In this document: in pieces, positions 24,346 to 31,750 of the stretch
Layout: each line of letters begins with the position of its first letter
Numbering within the stretch: position 1 is the first letter of the stretch
Assembly: GCA_025456345.1 (NCBI GenBank)
Contig: JALOKU010000029.1
Coordinates: forward strand, 1 to 36,513
Source of the DNA: Vicinamibacterales bacterium
GTDB lineage: Bacteria > Acidobacteriota > Vicinamibacteria > Vicinamibacterales > JAKQTR01
Reading direction: 5' to 3'
DNA: 36,513 nt
Notes under the pieces: model-generated
Seen by the model: only the letters and a program-made list of their open reading frames with translations
Told to the model about the DNA's origin: nothing
Databases searched by the model: none
Program-made: the position numbers and the translations under genes

Positions 24346-25506
24346 TTACATGCCCACGATGGGCTTGCAGTCGGTCACGAACGTCTTCCTGACCCTGTCG
24401 GGCCTGCCGACGAGCTCGAAGAACTCGTTCAAGTACTTCTCGGCGTTCCTCCGGTGCCCGTCGTCGAACTCCGGCAGCGAGGCCGGCAGGGCCAGCAGCT
24501 CGGCCTGCTTCGTCCGGAACGGCTCGAGCGCCCCTTCCACTTCCGCCTCGGTCTTGCACGGCCCGCGGTACATGCGGTCGCGCACCGACGCCAGTCCCAG
24601 GCCTTTGGCCGGCGTGGCGTAATGCGCGCAGACCAGTCCAGAATAGTCGAAGTCGAACGGTACCGCGTAGCGGATGTTGGCGGCATCCCGGAGAATGATG
24701 ACGTTGTGCAGCTCGACGATCGAGTAGTCGGAGTTGCCGATCATGTACTGGAAGAGCGACATGAACAGCAGCGACGGCTGGTCGAGCGTCCCGAACATCA
24801 GCCGCTCAACCTTCTCTTCGCGCGCCTCCATCCGTTTCGCCACGTCGTCGGCGTCCTCGAAGAAGATGCCGAGCCTCGTGTAGGGCTTCTTGCCGGCGTC
24901 CGTGTCGGCATACGTCACGCGCGCCAGCCTCGTGCGCTGCGCCCGGGGCGTGAGGGTGAACAGCAGCCGGTTCGCCAGGTACTCCTTGAGCGTGTACTGC
25001 TGGTAGACCGCTTCGCTCTGGCAGTGCGTGCCGAGCCTGACGAAATCGAGGCCGCTGAAGACCGTGTCCGTGACGCCGTCCTTGGGGAACTCGATCCGAA
25101 GGGGCGCGAACTCGCACGTCCGGGGGTGGCGGCGCACGTGCCCGCGCGTGCGGAGCTGAATCTGGATCGGCGGTCCGGCGGCGCCGTTGGTCACGACCGA
25201 CAGCGTGCCGGGGAAGGTCTTCTTGCTCTCGACGTTCCGGTCGCGCTGCACCGTCTTGAAATCCGCCGTGATCGTGATCTCGACCGTCTCGACGCCCGAG
25301 AACAACGGCAGCGCCTCGGCGGCGAGACGCCGCTTCGTGAGCGTCTCGGCGTCGGGCGGCCACGGCTTCGGTGCCTTGGCCGGCTTCCCGGCTTCCGCCG
25401 AGGCCGGCTTCTTCGACGGGGGGGCCTGGTCCGGCACGCCGCGGCCCGCGAGAACCGCCGGCACGGCCGAGGCCAGAACGAGTGCGGTAAGGAATCGAGC
25501 CAGCAT
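24346..25506 (-). CDS. secreted CotH-like kinase, copy B (divergent at presumed lysine)
   Basis: The 386-residue paralogue of the neighbouring CotH-like protein has a signal peptide (about 1-25) and the same layout: RTRGHVRR (119-126), KEYLANRL (174-181), IGNSDYSIVELHN (256-268) and VPFDFDYSGLV (282-292). Two differences stand out. Arg157 (FVRLGTHC) replaces the lysine of copy A, and His122 replaces the asparagine in RGNVRR. If that lysine binds ATP, copy B may be weak or a pseudokinase; if not, the change is neutral. GGGAGGGAGG precedes the ATG. Both copies share the C-terminal pattern EKYLNEFFEL and a final TDCKP. It lies 55 bases after the polyphosphate polymerase gene. Confidence 0.73.
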   Translation of the reverse strand: MLARFLTALVLASAVPAVLAGRGVPDQAPPSKKPASAEAGKPAKAPKPWPPDAETLTKRRLAAEALPLFSGVETVEITITADFKTVQRDRNVESKKTFPGTLSVVTNGAAGPPIQIQLRTRGHVRRHPRTCEFAPLRIEFPKDGVTDTVFSGLDFVRLGTHCQSEAVYQQYTLKEYLANRLLFTLTPRAQRTRLARVTYADTDAGKKPYTRLGIFFEDADDVAKRMEAREEKVERLMFGTLDQPSLLFMSLFQYMIGNSDYSIVELHNVIILRDAANIRYAVPFDFDYSGLVCAHYATPAKGLGLASVRDRMYRGPCKTEAEVEGALEPFRTKQAELLALPASLPEFDDGHRRNAEKYLNEFFELVGRPDRVRKTFVTDCKPIVGM

Positions 25507-25561
25507 TACGCCTCCCTCCCGTCGGCAGCCGATTCACACGCCGGCACGCGGGCGCCTGATC

Positions 25562-26296
25562 TCAGCAGACTGGTGCGGCCGCAGGGTCGGCAGTCAACGG
25601 CGCGTAGTCGAGTACGCCGAGCCCGATCCGGTACTTCGACACCGGGCTCGGTGCCAGTTTGAACGTCTCCACGAGCTGCTTGAAGAGCGCCGGCATCTCG
25701 ACGCGGTACTTGAGCTCGACGATGCACTGGCCTTCGATGAGCGGAAACCCGACGCCCGGGATGAACGCCCGGTCCGGCATCGGCAGCACCCGGAGGTTCG
25801 TGTCGATGGTCATCCGCATGATGCCCCCGCTCGCCGTGCCCACGCGCGCCATCCGGTCGTACGACATCTGGATGAGCGGGTTCAGCCGCCGCAGCAGCAC
25901 GCGCCGGTGGAACCAGTAGCCCGGCCAGACGGGCGTGGGATTGGGACCGGCCAGGTGCTCCATCTCCCGGATCGGCACTGTCGTCCGCCGCTTCGCCAGC
26001 AGCCGGCTCGTCCGGAACTTGCGCTCGAGGAAGACGATGTCGGCCTCGCCGTACCGGCGGATGCGGAACTTGCTCCGGCCGTACGAGCCGCGCCGGTGAT
26101 AGACGTCGAAGCCGGGCGTCTCGAAGTACAGGCTCGTGGTGGTGTAGTCGTCGCCGTGGGGGCCCGACCCGAAGCGGTCGGGCGCGAGGTGCGCGCGGGC
26201 CCACTCCCGCAAGGCCGGGGCCTGCGCCTCGTTGATGAGGAACTTCAGCTCGCGGGCGAAGTCTCGCGTCTCGCGGGAATTCACGGCTGCAGCCAT
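25562..26296 (-). CDS. VTC-domain polyphosphate polymerase (triphosphate tunnel metalloenzyme)
   Basis: The 244-residue cytoplasmic protein carries the residue set of the VTC catalytic tunnel: ELKF (16-19), SLYFET (55-60), KFRIRRY (76-82), ERK (91-93), MTID (162-165), VELK (193-196) and SKY (220-222). These basic and acidic residues bind triphosphate and metal. Yeast VTC4 makes polyphosphate from ATP. Bacterial homologues are annotated as polyphosphate polymerase domain proteins, though few have been tested. The gene follows the DUF4956 gene by 13 bases, a recurrent pair in bacteria, and is followed by two CotH-like genes. It has no transmembrane segment, so the DUF4956 protein may provide the membrane part. 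Confidence 0.9.
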   Translation of the reverse strand: MAAAVNSRETRDFARELKFLINEAQAPALREWARAHLAPDRFGSGPHGDDYTTTSLYFETPGFDVYHRRGSYGRSKFRIRRYGEADIVFLERKFRTSRLLAKRRTTVPIREMEHLAGPNPTPVWPGYWFHRRVLLRRLNPLIQMSYDRMARVGTASGGIMRMTIDTNLRVLPMPDRAFIPGVGFPLIEGQCIVELKYRVEMPALFKQLVETFKLAPSPVSKYRIGLGVLDYAPLTADPAAAPVC

Positions 26297-26309
26297 CGAC
26301 GGGCGTCCC

Positions 26310-26999
26310 TCACTCCTCGGCGGTGGGGCACCGCTCCACGCGCACGCTCTGGACGCCCTCGAGCCGGTTCAGCGCCCGGACCAGCTGCTCGGCGGTGCCA
26401 GGCTCCCGCATCTTCGCCTCGTAGGCCACGTCAATCGACACGCCGTGCTTGGCGGTCTCGATCGACTCCAGCCGCCGGTGCGAGAAGTACACGTCCAGGG
26501 TGCTGCCGAGCAGCGCCTCGGCGTCGTGGCCGAGGCCGATGCGGATCTTGACGAGCAGCGGCAGGTGCCCCGTGATGTAGTCGCCGGTGGCCGGCGGCTT
26601 CATCATGATGGCCACCACCGCGACAAGCCCCAGCCCGATGCCGGCCACCCACGGCGCGCTCGCCCCGACCGCCATGCCGACCACCACCGCCAGGATGACG
26701 AACGCCGTGTCTTGGGTATCGCGGACAACCGTCCTGAACCGCACAATCGCCAGCGCCCCGACCAGGCTGAACGCCCGGGCCACGTTGTCGCCGATCACCT
26801 GCGTTACCATCGCGATGAGGATGGAAAGCAGGACGAGCGTGGGCGGGAACGTCGGCGTGATGTCGATGTCGTTGCGCGATCGGCGGTAGACGAACGCCAC
26901 GAGACCGCCGAAGACCGCCGCGATGACCAGGCGGGTCAGGATTTCTGTCACCGAGATCTGGGACCCGTTGACAAACGGCGCCTTGAACGCTTCAAGCAT
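26310..26999 (-). CDS. DUF4956 membrane protein, partner of VTC polymerase
   Basis: The 229-residue protein has four hydrophobic helices in the first 130 residues and a cytoplasmic C-terminal domain (about 145-229) of ferredoxin-like or ACT-like appearance. The signature LVGALAIVRFRTVVRDTQDT (79-98) followed by AFVILAVVVGMAVG is typical of DUF4956. Function is not established. Because it is regularly next to VTC polymerase genes, a role in anchoring the polymerase or moving polyphosphate across the membrane has been an obvious guess, by analogy with the yeast VTC complex. Here it precedes the VTC gene, and the VTC ribosome site overlaps its stop region. Confidence 0.9.
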   Translation of the reverse strand: MLEAFKAPFVNGSQISVTEILTRLVIAAVFGGLVAFVYRRSRNDIDITPTFPPTLVLLSILIAMVTQVIGDNVARAFSLVGALAIVRFRTVVRDTQDTAFVILAVVVGMAVGASAPWVAGIGLGLVAVVAIMMKPPATGDYITGHLPLLVKIRIGLGHDAEALLGSTLDVYFSHRRLESIETAKHGVSIDVAYEAKMREPGTAEQLVRALNRLEGVQSVRVERCPTAEE

Positions 27000-27047
27000 G
27001 GAGTGCCGCCATCTTACCGCACGACCCGGCCCGTCGGGATGGCCGGA

Positions 27048-27311
27048 CTATCCCCCCGCCGACGCCTTCACGAACATCACCCGGTCGCCGTCGGCCACCT
27101 TCGTGCGCAGCCCCCGGCCGTGGGTGACGCGGACGCCGTTGACCGCCACCGCCGCCACCCCGGTTAGACGTTCGAACTCGGCCGCCCGTTCGCCGAACCG
27201 CGCCCGGGTGAGGCGGACCACGTCGGCCGCCGTGACGGCGCCCTCCACCTCGACGCGCCTCGTCCCGAGCGCCTGGCTCATGTCGCAGGTGAGTTCGACG
27301 GTGATGCGCAC
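27048..27311 (-). CDS. MoaD/ThiS-like ubiquitin-fold sulfur-carrier protein
   Basis: The 87-residue protein has the beta-grasp pattern and ends in Gly-Gly (FVKASAGG), the site that is adenylated and thiocarboxylated in MoaD and ThiS. VNGVRV and VADGDRVMFV are the usual conserved strands near the C-terminus. GTG is the start, with GGAGG 6 bases before it. The gene stands alone: no MoaE, E1-like or other cofactor gene is nearby. It lies between the pseudokinase gene (150 bases upstream) and the DUF4956 gene (48 bases downstream). It may serve molybdopterin, thiamine or another sulfur-transfer pathway encoded elsewhere. Confidence 0.78.
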   Translation of the reverse strand: MRITVELTCDMSQALGTRRVEVEGAVTAADVVRLTRARFGERAAEFERLTGVAAVAVNGVRVTHGRGLRTKVADGDRVMFVKASAGG

Positions 27312-27461
27312 GGCCCGCCTCCGGGGGGCAGACCCTCACCTGCAGCCGCTTCAGCGTGCGCGCCGCGATGCGCTCGTTCGACACGATCCCGGGGAAGACT
27401 TGCCCCACACGTCCGACGCGTCGATGAACGCGACGAAGCTGCGATCGCTGCCTCGCGGCGG

Positions 27462-29345
27462 CTAGCGGTCCGCCAGCTTCCGGGCGCGGTCCTGGGCTTC
27501 CCGGTAGCGCGCCGAGGCGGGCGGCACCCTGAGGTAGGCGGCCCGTGCCCCGTCCTTGTTCTTCAGCCGCCGCTCGGAGATCTCGCCGGCCTTGAACCAG
27601 GCGTCGAGGCGCGTGTTCGGGAATTGCGTCGCCAGCTCCACGCAGGCCTGCACCGCGAGTTCGTAGAGCTTCATCTTCTCGTAGGACTCGCCGAGCTGCC
27701 ACCATGCCGCCTCGGCGGCGGGATGCCGGGGCGCGCGCTCGGCCAGCAGCCGTTTCGTCCGCATCGAGGCCGGCGCCAGCTGGCCGATGACCGGGTCCGG
27801 TTCGCGCAGGGCCCGGCGATCCTCGATGTCGATCTTCACCATCATCGCCGGCACGAACCACCGGGTTTCGGAGTACCGCTCCCCGATCACCTCCAGCACC
27901 GCCCGCGCGTCGAGATCCTGGCCCTGCTTGATGAGCGCCTGCGCCTCGGTGTAGAGAGCGCCGGCGGACTTCTCCGGATCGGCCGCCGCAGGCGCCGGTC
28001 CGGGCGCCGGCTTGCGCGGCGCGCTGGCGGCCGGCTTCGCGGCGGGCTCGGTCCCCGCCGGCGGTGCTCCGGACCGTCCGCCTGCGGACGGCGCGGGCGG
28101 TGATGGCACAGGCGCCGCAGGCCTGGCTGGGGCTGCCGCCGGCTTCGGCGGCGGCGCGCCGGGAGCGGCGGTCAGGGTGGAGGGCAGGACCGCGGATGAC
28201 ACGAGGACGGAGGGGGCCGGCGCGTCCGCCGGTGCCGACGGCGGCGCACCTCCAGCCGCTGAGGGCGGCAGCGGGGCGGACGCCGGAGGCGAAGCCCCGG
28301 GCGACGGCTGTACGGACACGACCGCGGGCGCCGCGGACGCGTCAGCCCTCTCCCGCGTGTCGCTGCGTCCGCGCAGCAGCAGCGCGCCAATCACCGCGAC
28401 GGTCACCAGGCCGAGTGCCGCCAGTCCGAGGTACACCGGCGCCCTCGCCACCCGTCCTTTGACGGGCCTCGGCGCTTCCTTCCTCGCGAACAGGCGCCCG
28501 CCTGACAGGCGTTGCAGTTCCTTCAGGAGCCGATCGTCGACGACCTCTTCGATCTTGTCGAGGTCGGCCAGCAGCGCCGCCACGCTCTCGTACCGCTGCG
28601 CGGGATCGGTCGCCAGGCACTTCAGCACAATGGGGTCGAGTCCGAGGGGAACCTGCCTGTCGACGTCGCTCGGCAGGCTGAGCTTTCCGAGGGGCAGCTT
28701 GCCCGTCATGGCCTGGTAGGCGATGACGCCCAGCGAGTAGACGTCGGAGCACACGGTGGGCGTGCCCTGGCCGCCGGCCAGTTCGGGCGCCCGGTACAGG
28801 TCCGAGACGATGCGCGCGCGCGCCAGGGCGGTGGTGCGAACCGCTCCCGCGGGCAACGAGGGGTCGGCGCAGCCGAAGCCTCCGAGTTTCGCCACCGCGA
28901 GATCCCGCGAGACGAACACACTGCGCGGGTTGAGGTCGCCGTGCACGAGCCCGGCGCGGTGCGCGGCCCCGAGCGCGTCGGCCACGTCGCGTACCACGTG
29001 GATGGCCTCGGCCAGCGTCAGGCGGGAGCGTTCGAGCACGTCGAACAGCGCGCCGCCATCCACGTACTCCGACACCACGTAGACAAGGCCGCCGTCCTCG
29101 CCCTGGTCGAGTGTGCGAAGCAGGTTCTCGTGCCCCACGGCGGCCAGGGCCCGCAGGTCGCGGCGGAACCGCTCCAGCCGGGGCGGGTCGGCCAGGAACT
29201 CCGGCGAGAGCACGCGGAGGCCGACCACGCGGGCATGCGCCTGGTCGAAGGCCTTGTAGACGATGCCCTGGCGCCCCGAGCCAATCTCGCCAACGACGTC
29301 GTAGGGCCCGATCCGGGCGGGGAAATCAGCGGGCATCTCGTTCAA
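27462..29345 (-). CDS. Ser/Thr-kinase-like protein, predicted pseudokinase, with membrane helix and TPR-like tail
   Basis: From TTG 29345 the protein has 627 residues; ATG 29336 is an alternative three codons later. The kinase domain is at about 14-270. The glycine loop is intact (GSGRQG, 22-27), but key residues are changed. Arg44 stands in place of the ATP-binding lysine, and Asp63 at the alpha-C Glu position. The catalytic loop reads HGDLNPRS (135-142) rather than HRDLKPEN. The DFG motif is GFG (156-158). The lobe motifs YRAPELAGG and SDVYSLGVIAYQAMTGKLP remain. A membrane helix follows at about 303-325, then a Pro/Ala-rich segment and helical repeats of TPR type (about 470-627), probably outside the inner membrane. 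It overlaps the MscS-FHA gene by 20 bases (11 with the ATG), so the two are coupled. Loss of catalysis is inferred from sequence. Confidence 0.85.
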   Translation of the reverse strand: MNEMPADFPARIGPYDVVGEIGSGRQGIVYKAFDQAHARVVGLRVLSPEFLADPPRLERFRRDLRALAAVGHENLLRTLDQGEDGGLVYVVSEYVDGGALFDVLERSRLTLAEAIHVVRDVADALGAAHRAGLVHGDLNPRSVFVSRDLAVAKLGGFGCADPSLPAGAVRTTALARARIVSDLYRAPELAGGQGTPTVCSDVYSLGVIAYQAMTGKLPLGKLSLPSDVDRQVPLGLDPIVLKCLATDPAQRYESVAALLADLDKIEEVVDDRLLKELQRLSGGRLFARKEAPRPVKGRVARAPVYLGLAALGLVTVAVIGALLLRGRSDTRERADASAAPAVVSVQPSPGASPPASAPLPPSAAGGAPPSAPADAPAPSVLVSSAVLPSTLTAAPGAPPPKPAAAPARPAAPVPSPPAPSAGGRSGAPPAGTEPAAKPAASAPRKPAPGPAPAAADPEKSAGALYTEAQALIKQGQDLDARAVLEVIGERYSETRWFVPAMMVKIDIEDRRALREPDPVIGQLAPASMRTKRLLAERAPRHPAAEAAWWQLGESYEKMKLYELAVQACVELATQFPNTRLDAWFKAGEISERRLKNKDGARAAYLRVPPASARYREAQDRARKLADR

Positions 29346-30603
29346 AGACCAGGACGGTACCGCCCATGGTAATGCGGTCCATCGGATGCAGGTCGCAGCG
29401 GGGTGTCCGGACGCCGTTCACCCAGGTGCCGAAACTGCTGTCGAGGTCGGTCATCGACCATCCATCGCCGGTCCATTCAATCCGCGCGTGTTCCTTGCTG
29501 ACCTGCGCGTCGTCCAGGCGGAGGCCCGCCTGATCGCTCCGGCCCACCAGCAGCATGCGCTCGGACAACTCGACGGTGCCGCCGGCGCTGGCCCCCTCGA
29601 GGATGAACAGGCGTCCGGACGGCACCGCGGCGGTCTGGGCCGGCGTCTTCGGCCTCGGTGCGAACTCGAGCGTGCGAATCGGGAACGGGATCGTGATGCC
29701 GTGGCGCTTGAACGATTCCCAGATCCGCGACATCAGCTCGCTCCTGATCCGGTCCACATCCGCCACGTCCATGATCCAGACGCGGAGCTCGTAGTCGATG
29801 GCGCTGGCCCCGAACTCCTTGACGTAAACATCCGGCGACGGCTTGTCCAGCGCCCCGTCCACGCCCGCGACGCACTCGAGCAGGGCCCGGCGCACCCGGT
29901 AGGGCGGGACGGCATAGTGGGCGCCGACGTGCACCCGGGCCAGGTGCATCTGGTTCGGGTAGTAGAAATTGAGGACGTAGTCCTCGGCGATCTTCCCGTT
30001 GGGGACGATCAGGTTGTCGTTGTCTCTGGTCCGCACGTGCGTCGTCCGCCACGTGATCTCGACAACGCGCCCTTCGACCTGCCCGACCTTGATCCAGTCC
30101 TCGAGCCGGAACGGCTTTTCCAGGCTGATGACGATCCCGGCGAAGAGATTGCCGAGGATGGGCTGCAGCGCCAGCCCGAGGACGAGCGACGTGACGGCGC
30201 TCGTGGCGAGCAGGGGCCCCAGGTTGAGCCCGGGGAACCACGCGCGCAGCAGGAGGAAGGCCGTCACGAGGTACGCCGCGGCCTGGGTGGCGGGCGCCAG
30301 CAGCGGGGGCAACTGCACGCCCCGATGCGCGCGGAAGTGGATGTCGAAAACGTACAACCCGATCAGCCGGAGGAGCGTGATGGCCGCCAGAAACACGACC
30401 AGCCAGCCGAACACCTGCTCGAAGTCGGCCGGCAGCGGCCCGCCCGCCAGGGCGTACATCCCCAGCGCGGCGGCGATCGCGCCGACGCAGAGCACGAAGC
30501 TCAACTGGCGGACAATCGTGAGCGACCGCCGCAGGTACAGCACGGCCCCGATGAGGAGGGCGGCCGTGCCGAGACTGGCGGCGAGCGCGAGCGCGGTAAT
30601 CAT
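29326..30603 (-). CDS. MscS-family mechanosensitive channel with C-terminal FHA domain
   Basis: The 425-residue inner-membrane protein has four or five helices in residues 1-160. The pore-lining MscS helix is at about 134-165 (LGLALQPILGNLFAGIVIS), followed by the beta domain (WIKVGQVEGRVVEITWRT, DNLIVPNGKI) and a C-terminal alpha/beta domain to about 312. A FHA domain occupies about 330-423, with GRS (354-356), SKEHARI (369-375) and WVNG (395-398), the residues that bind phosphothreonine. A fused FHA is unusual for MscS and would let phosphorylation control the channel. The start ATG 30603 fits the first helix; a frame extending further upstream lacks support. The Ser/Thr pseudokinase gene overlaps its 3' end. 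Confidence 0.92.
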   Translation of the reverse strand: MITALALAASLGTAALLIGAVLYLRRSLTIVRQLSFVLCVGAIAAALGMYALAGGPLPADFEQVFGWLVVFLAAITLLRLIGLYVFDIHFRAHRGVQLPPLLAPATQAAAYLVTAFLLLRAWFPGLNLGPLLATSAVTSLVLGLALQPILGNLFAGIVISLEKPFRLEDWIKVGQVEGRVVEITWRTTHVRTRDNDNLIVPNGKIAEDYVLNFYYPNQMHLARVHVGAHYAVPPYRVRRALLECVAGVDGALDKPSPDVYVKEFGASAIDYELRVWIMDVADVDRIRSELMSRIWESFKRHGITIPFPIRTLEFAPRPKTPAQTAAVPSGRLFILEGASAGGTVELSERMLLVGRSDQAGLRLDDAQVSKEHARIEWTGDGWSMTDLDSSFGTWVNGVRTPRCDLHPMDRITMGGTVLVFERDAR

Positions 30604-30625
30604 GGTGGCGCCTGGGGGAGAACGG

Positions 30626-30631
30626 ATTATA
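30626..30631 (-). promoter_or_regulatory. -10 box (TATAAT) for the MscS-FHA / pseudokinase operon
   Basis: A perfect TATAAT on the minus strand lies 22 bases before the ATG at 30603. A weak -35 (GTAGCA) is 17 bases further up. A 10-base palindrome, CCGGCGCCGG (30634-30643), lies between this box and the divergent one at 30649-30657. Confidence 0.55.
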
Positions 30632-30648
30632 TCCCGGCGCCGGTTTCT

Positions 30649-30657
30649 TGCTACACT
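30649..30657 (+). promoter_or_regulatory. extended -10 (TGCTACACT) for the DUF362 gene
   Basis: TGC followed by TACACT, about 54 bases before the ATG at 30711, with no clear -35. It faces away from the TATAAT box at 30626-30631, so two divergent promoters lie within 35 bases. Confidence 0.4.
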
Positions 30658-30710
30658 GCGGCACGCGCGGCCGGCCTCCCCGGCCCGGTCCTTCAGCAAG
30701 GAGACTGCGA

Positions 30711-31697
30711 ATGGCACCCCATGACGAGTTCGGCATCACGCGGCGCGGGTTCTTCCAGGGCGTCGTCGGAACGGCGGTGGCGGCGACGCTCGCGTCGCGC
30801 CGGGTGGCGGCGGAGACCATGCGGGCGAAGGTTGTCCGCGTCGAGTCGCCGGACGTCTGGAAGGGCGACACGCGGCGGCCGGAGGTCGTGGCGGCCATGA
30901 TCAGCGCCGGCATGCTGTCGTTCACCGGCGAGAAGAAGGCTGATGCGGCCTGGCGGCAGTTCGTGACGCCCGGCATGCGCGTCGGCTTCAAGCTCAACCT
31001 CCTTGGCCGGCCGCTCGTCATTACCGCCCGCGAGGTCACCGACGCCGCGGTCGTCGGCGCGCTGTCGGCGGGCGTGAAGCCCGGCGACATCACCGTCTGG
31101 GATCGGAAGCCGGAGCACTTCGGGTCGAACTCGTACGAGGCCGGCACCGGCAAGCATGGCGAGCGCATCAAGATGGGGTCGAACTGGCACGACGCGATGT
31201 TTGCCGAGACGAGCGGCGGCCAGGTGCCCATCGAGCGCATCCCGGTCGAGGACACCGACGTCACGATCAACCTGCCGGTCATCAAGGACCACGGCGGCGC
31301 GGGCGTCACGGGCGCGCTGAAGAACGTGGCGTTCGGCTGCTACCGCAACCATCGCCAGGCCCACGGCGGGAACTGCGACCCGTACATCGCCGAGACGTAC
31401 GAGCACTTCGTGAAGACGACGAAGACGCCGCTCATCATCCTGGATGCGACCGAAGGCTGCTTCGACGGCGGGCCCGCGCCGCAGAACTCGCAGACGGTCT
31501 GGCGCGAGAACGCCATCTACATCGCCACCGACCCGGTCGCCCTCGACGTGGTGATGCGCGACGTCATCCTCGGGAAGCGGCGCGCGGCGGGCCTGCCCGA
31601 CAAACTGCGCCAGTGCCGGCACATCGAGACCGCGGCGGCACGGGGCCTCGGCGTCGCCGACGCCTCGCGGATCGACATCGTCACGGTGAAGGTATAG
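30711..31697 (+). CDS. Tat-exported DUF362 domain protein
   Basis: The 328-residue protein begins with a twin-arginine signal (TRRGFFQ at 10-16, hydrophobic stretch to about 29). DUF362 features are seen in the middle: VGFKLNLLG, DVTINLPVIKDHGGAGVTGA and LKNVAFGCYRNHRQAHGG, then ATDPVALDVVMRDVI near the end. DUF362 proteins have no established function; some carry Fe-S clusters, but no CxxC motif is present here. Tat export implies folding, perhaps with a cofactor, before export. CAAGGAG lies before the ATG. It is followed 53 bases later by the acidic-repeat protein on the same strand. Confidence 0.85.
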   Translation: MAPHDEFGITRRGFFQGVVGTAVAATLASRRVAAETMRAKVVRVESPDVWKGDTRRPEVVAAMISAGMLSFTGEKKADAAWRQFVTPGMRVGFKLNLLGRPLVITAREVTDAAVVGALSAGVKPGDITVWDRKPEHFGSNSYEAGTGKHGERIKMGSNWHDAMFAETSGGQVPIERIPVEDTDVTINLPVIKDHGGAGVTGALKNVAFGCYRNHRQAHGGNCDPYIAETYEHFVKTTKTPLIILDATEGCFDGGPAPQNSQTVWRENAIYIATDPVALDVVMRDVILGKRRAAGLPDKLRQCRHIETAAARGLGVADASRIDIVTVKV

Positions 31698-31750
31698 ACG
31701 GTCCCATGGCGCCACGTGCGGTCTGTGTGGGCCGGAGAGGTGTGCGTCTC

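Noticed and set aside
27312..27461. Stop-free stretch on the minus strand between the pseudokinase and MoaD-like genes, possibly a gene remnant
   Set aside because: About 45 codons in two frames read plausibly, but there is no start with a ribosome site and I recognise no family.
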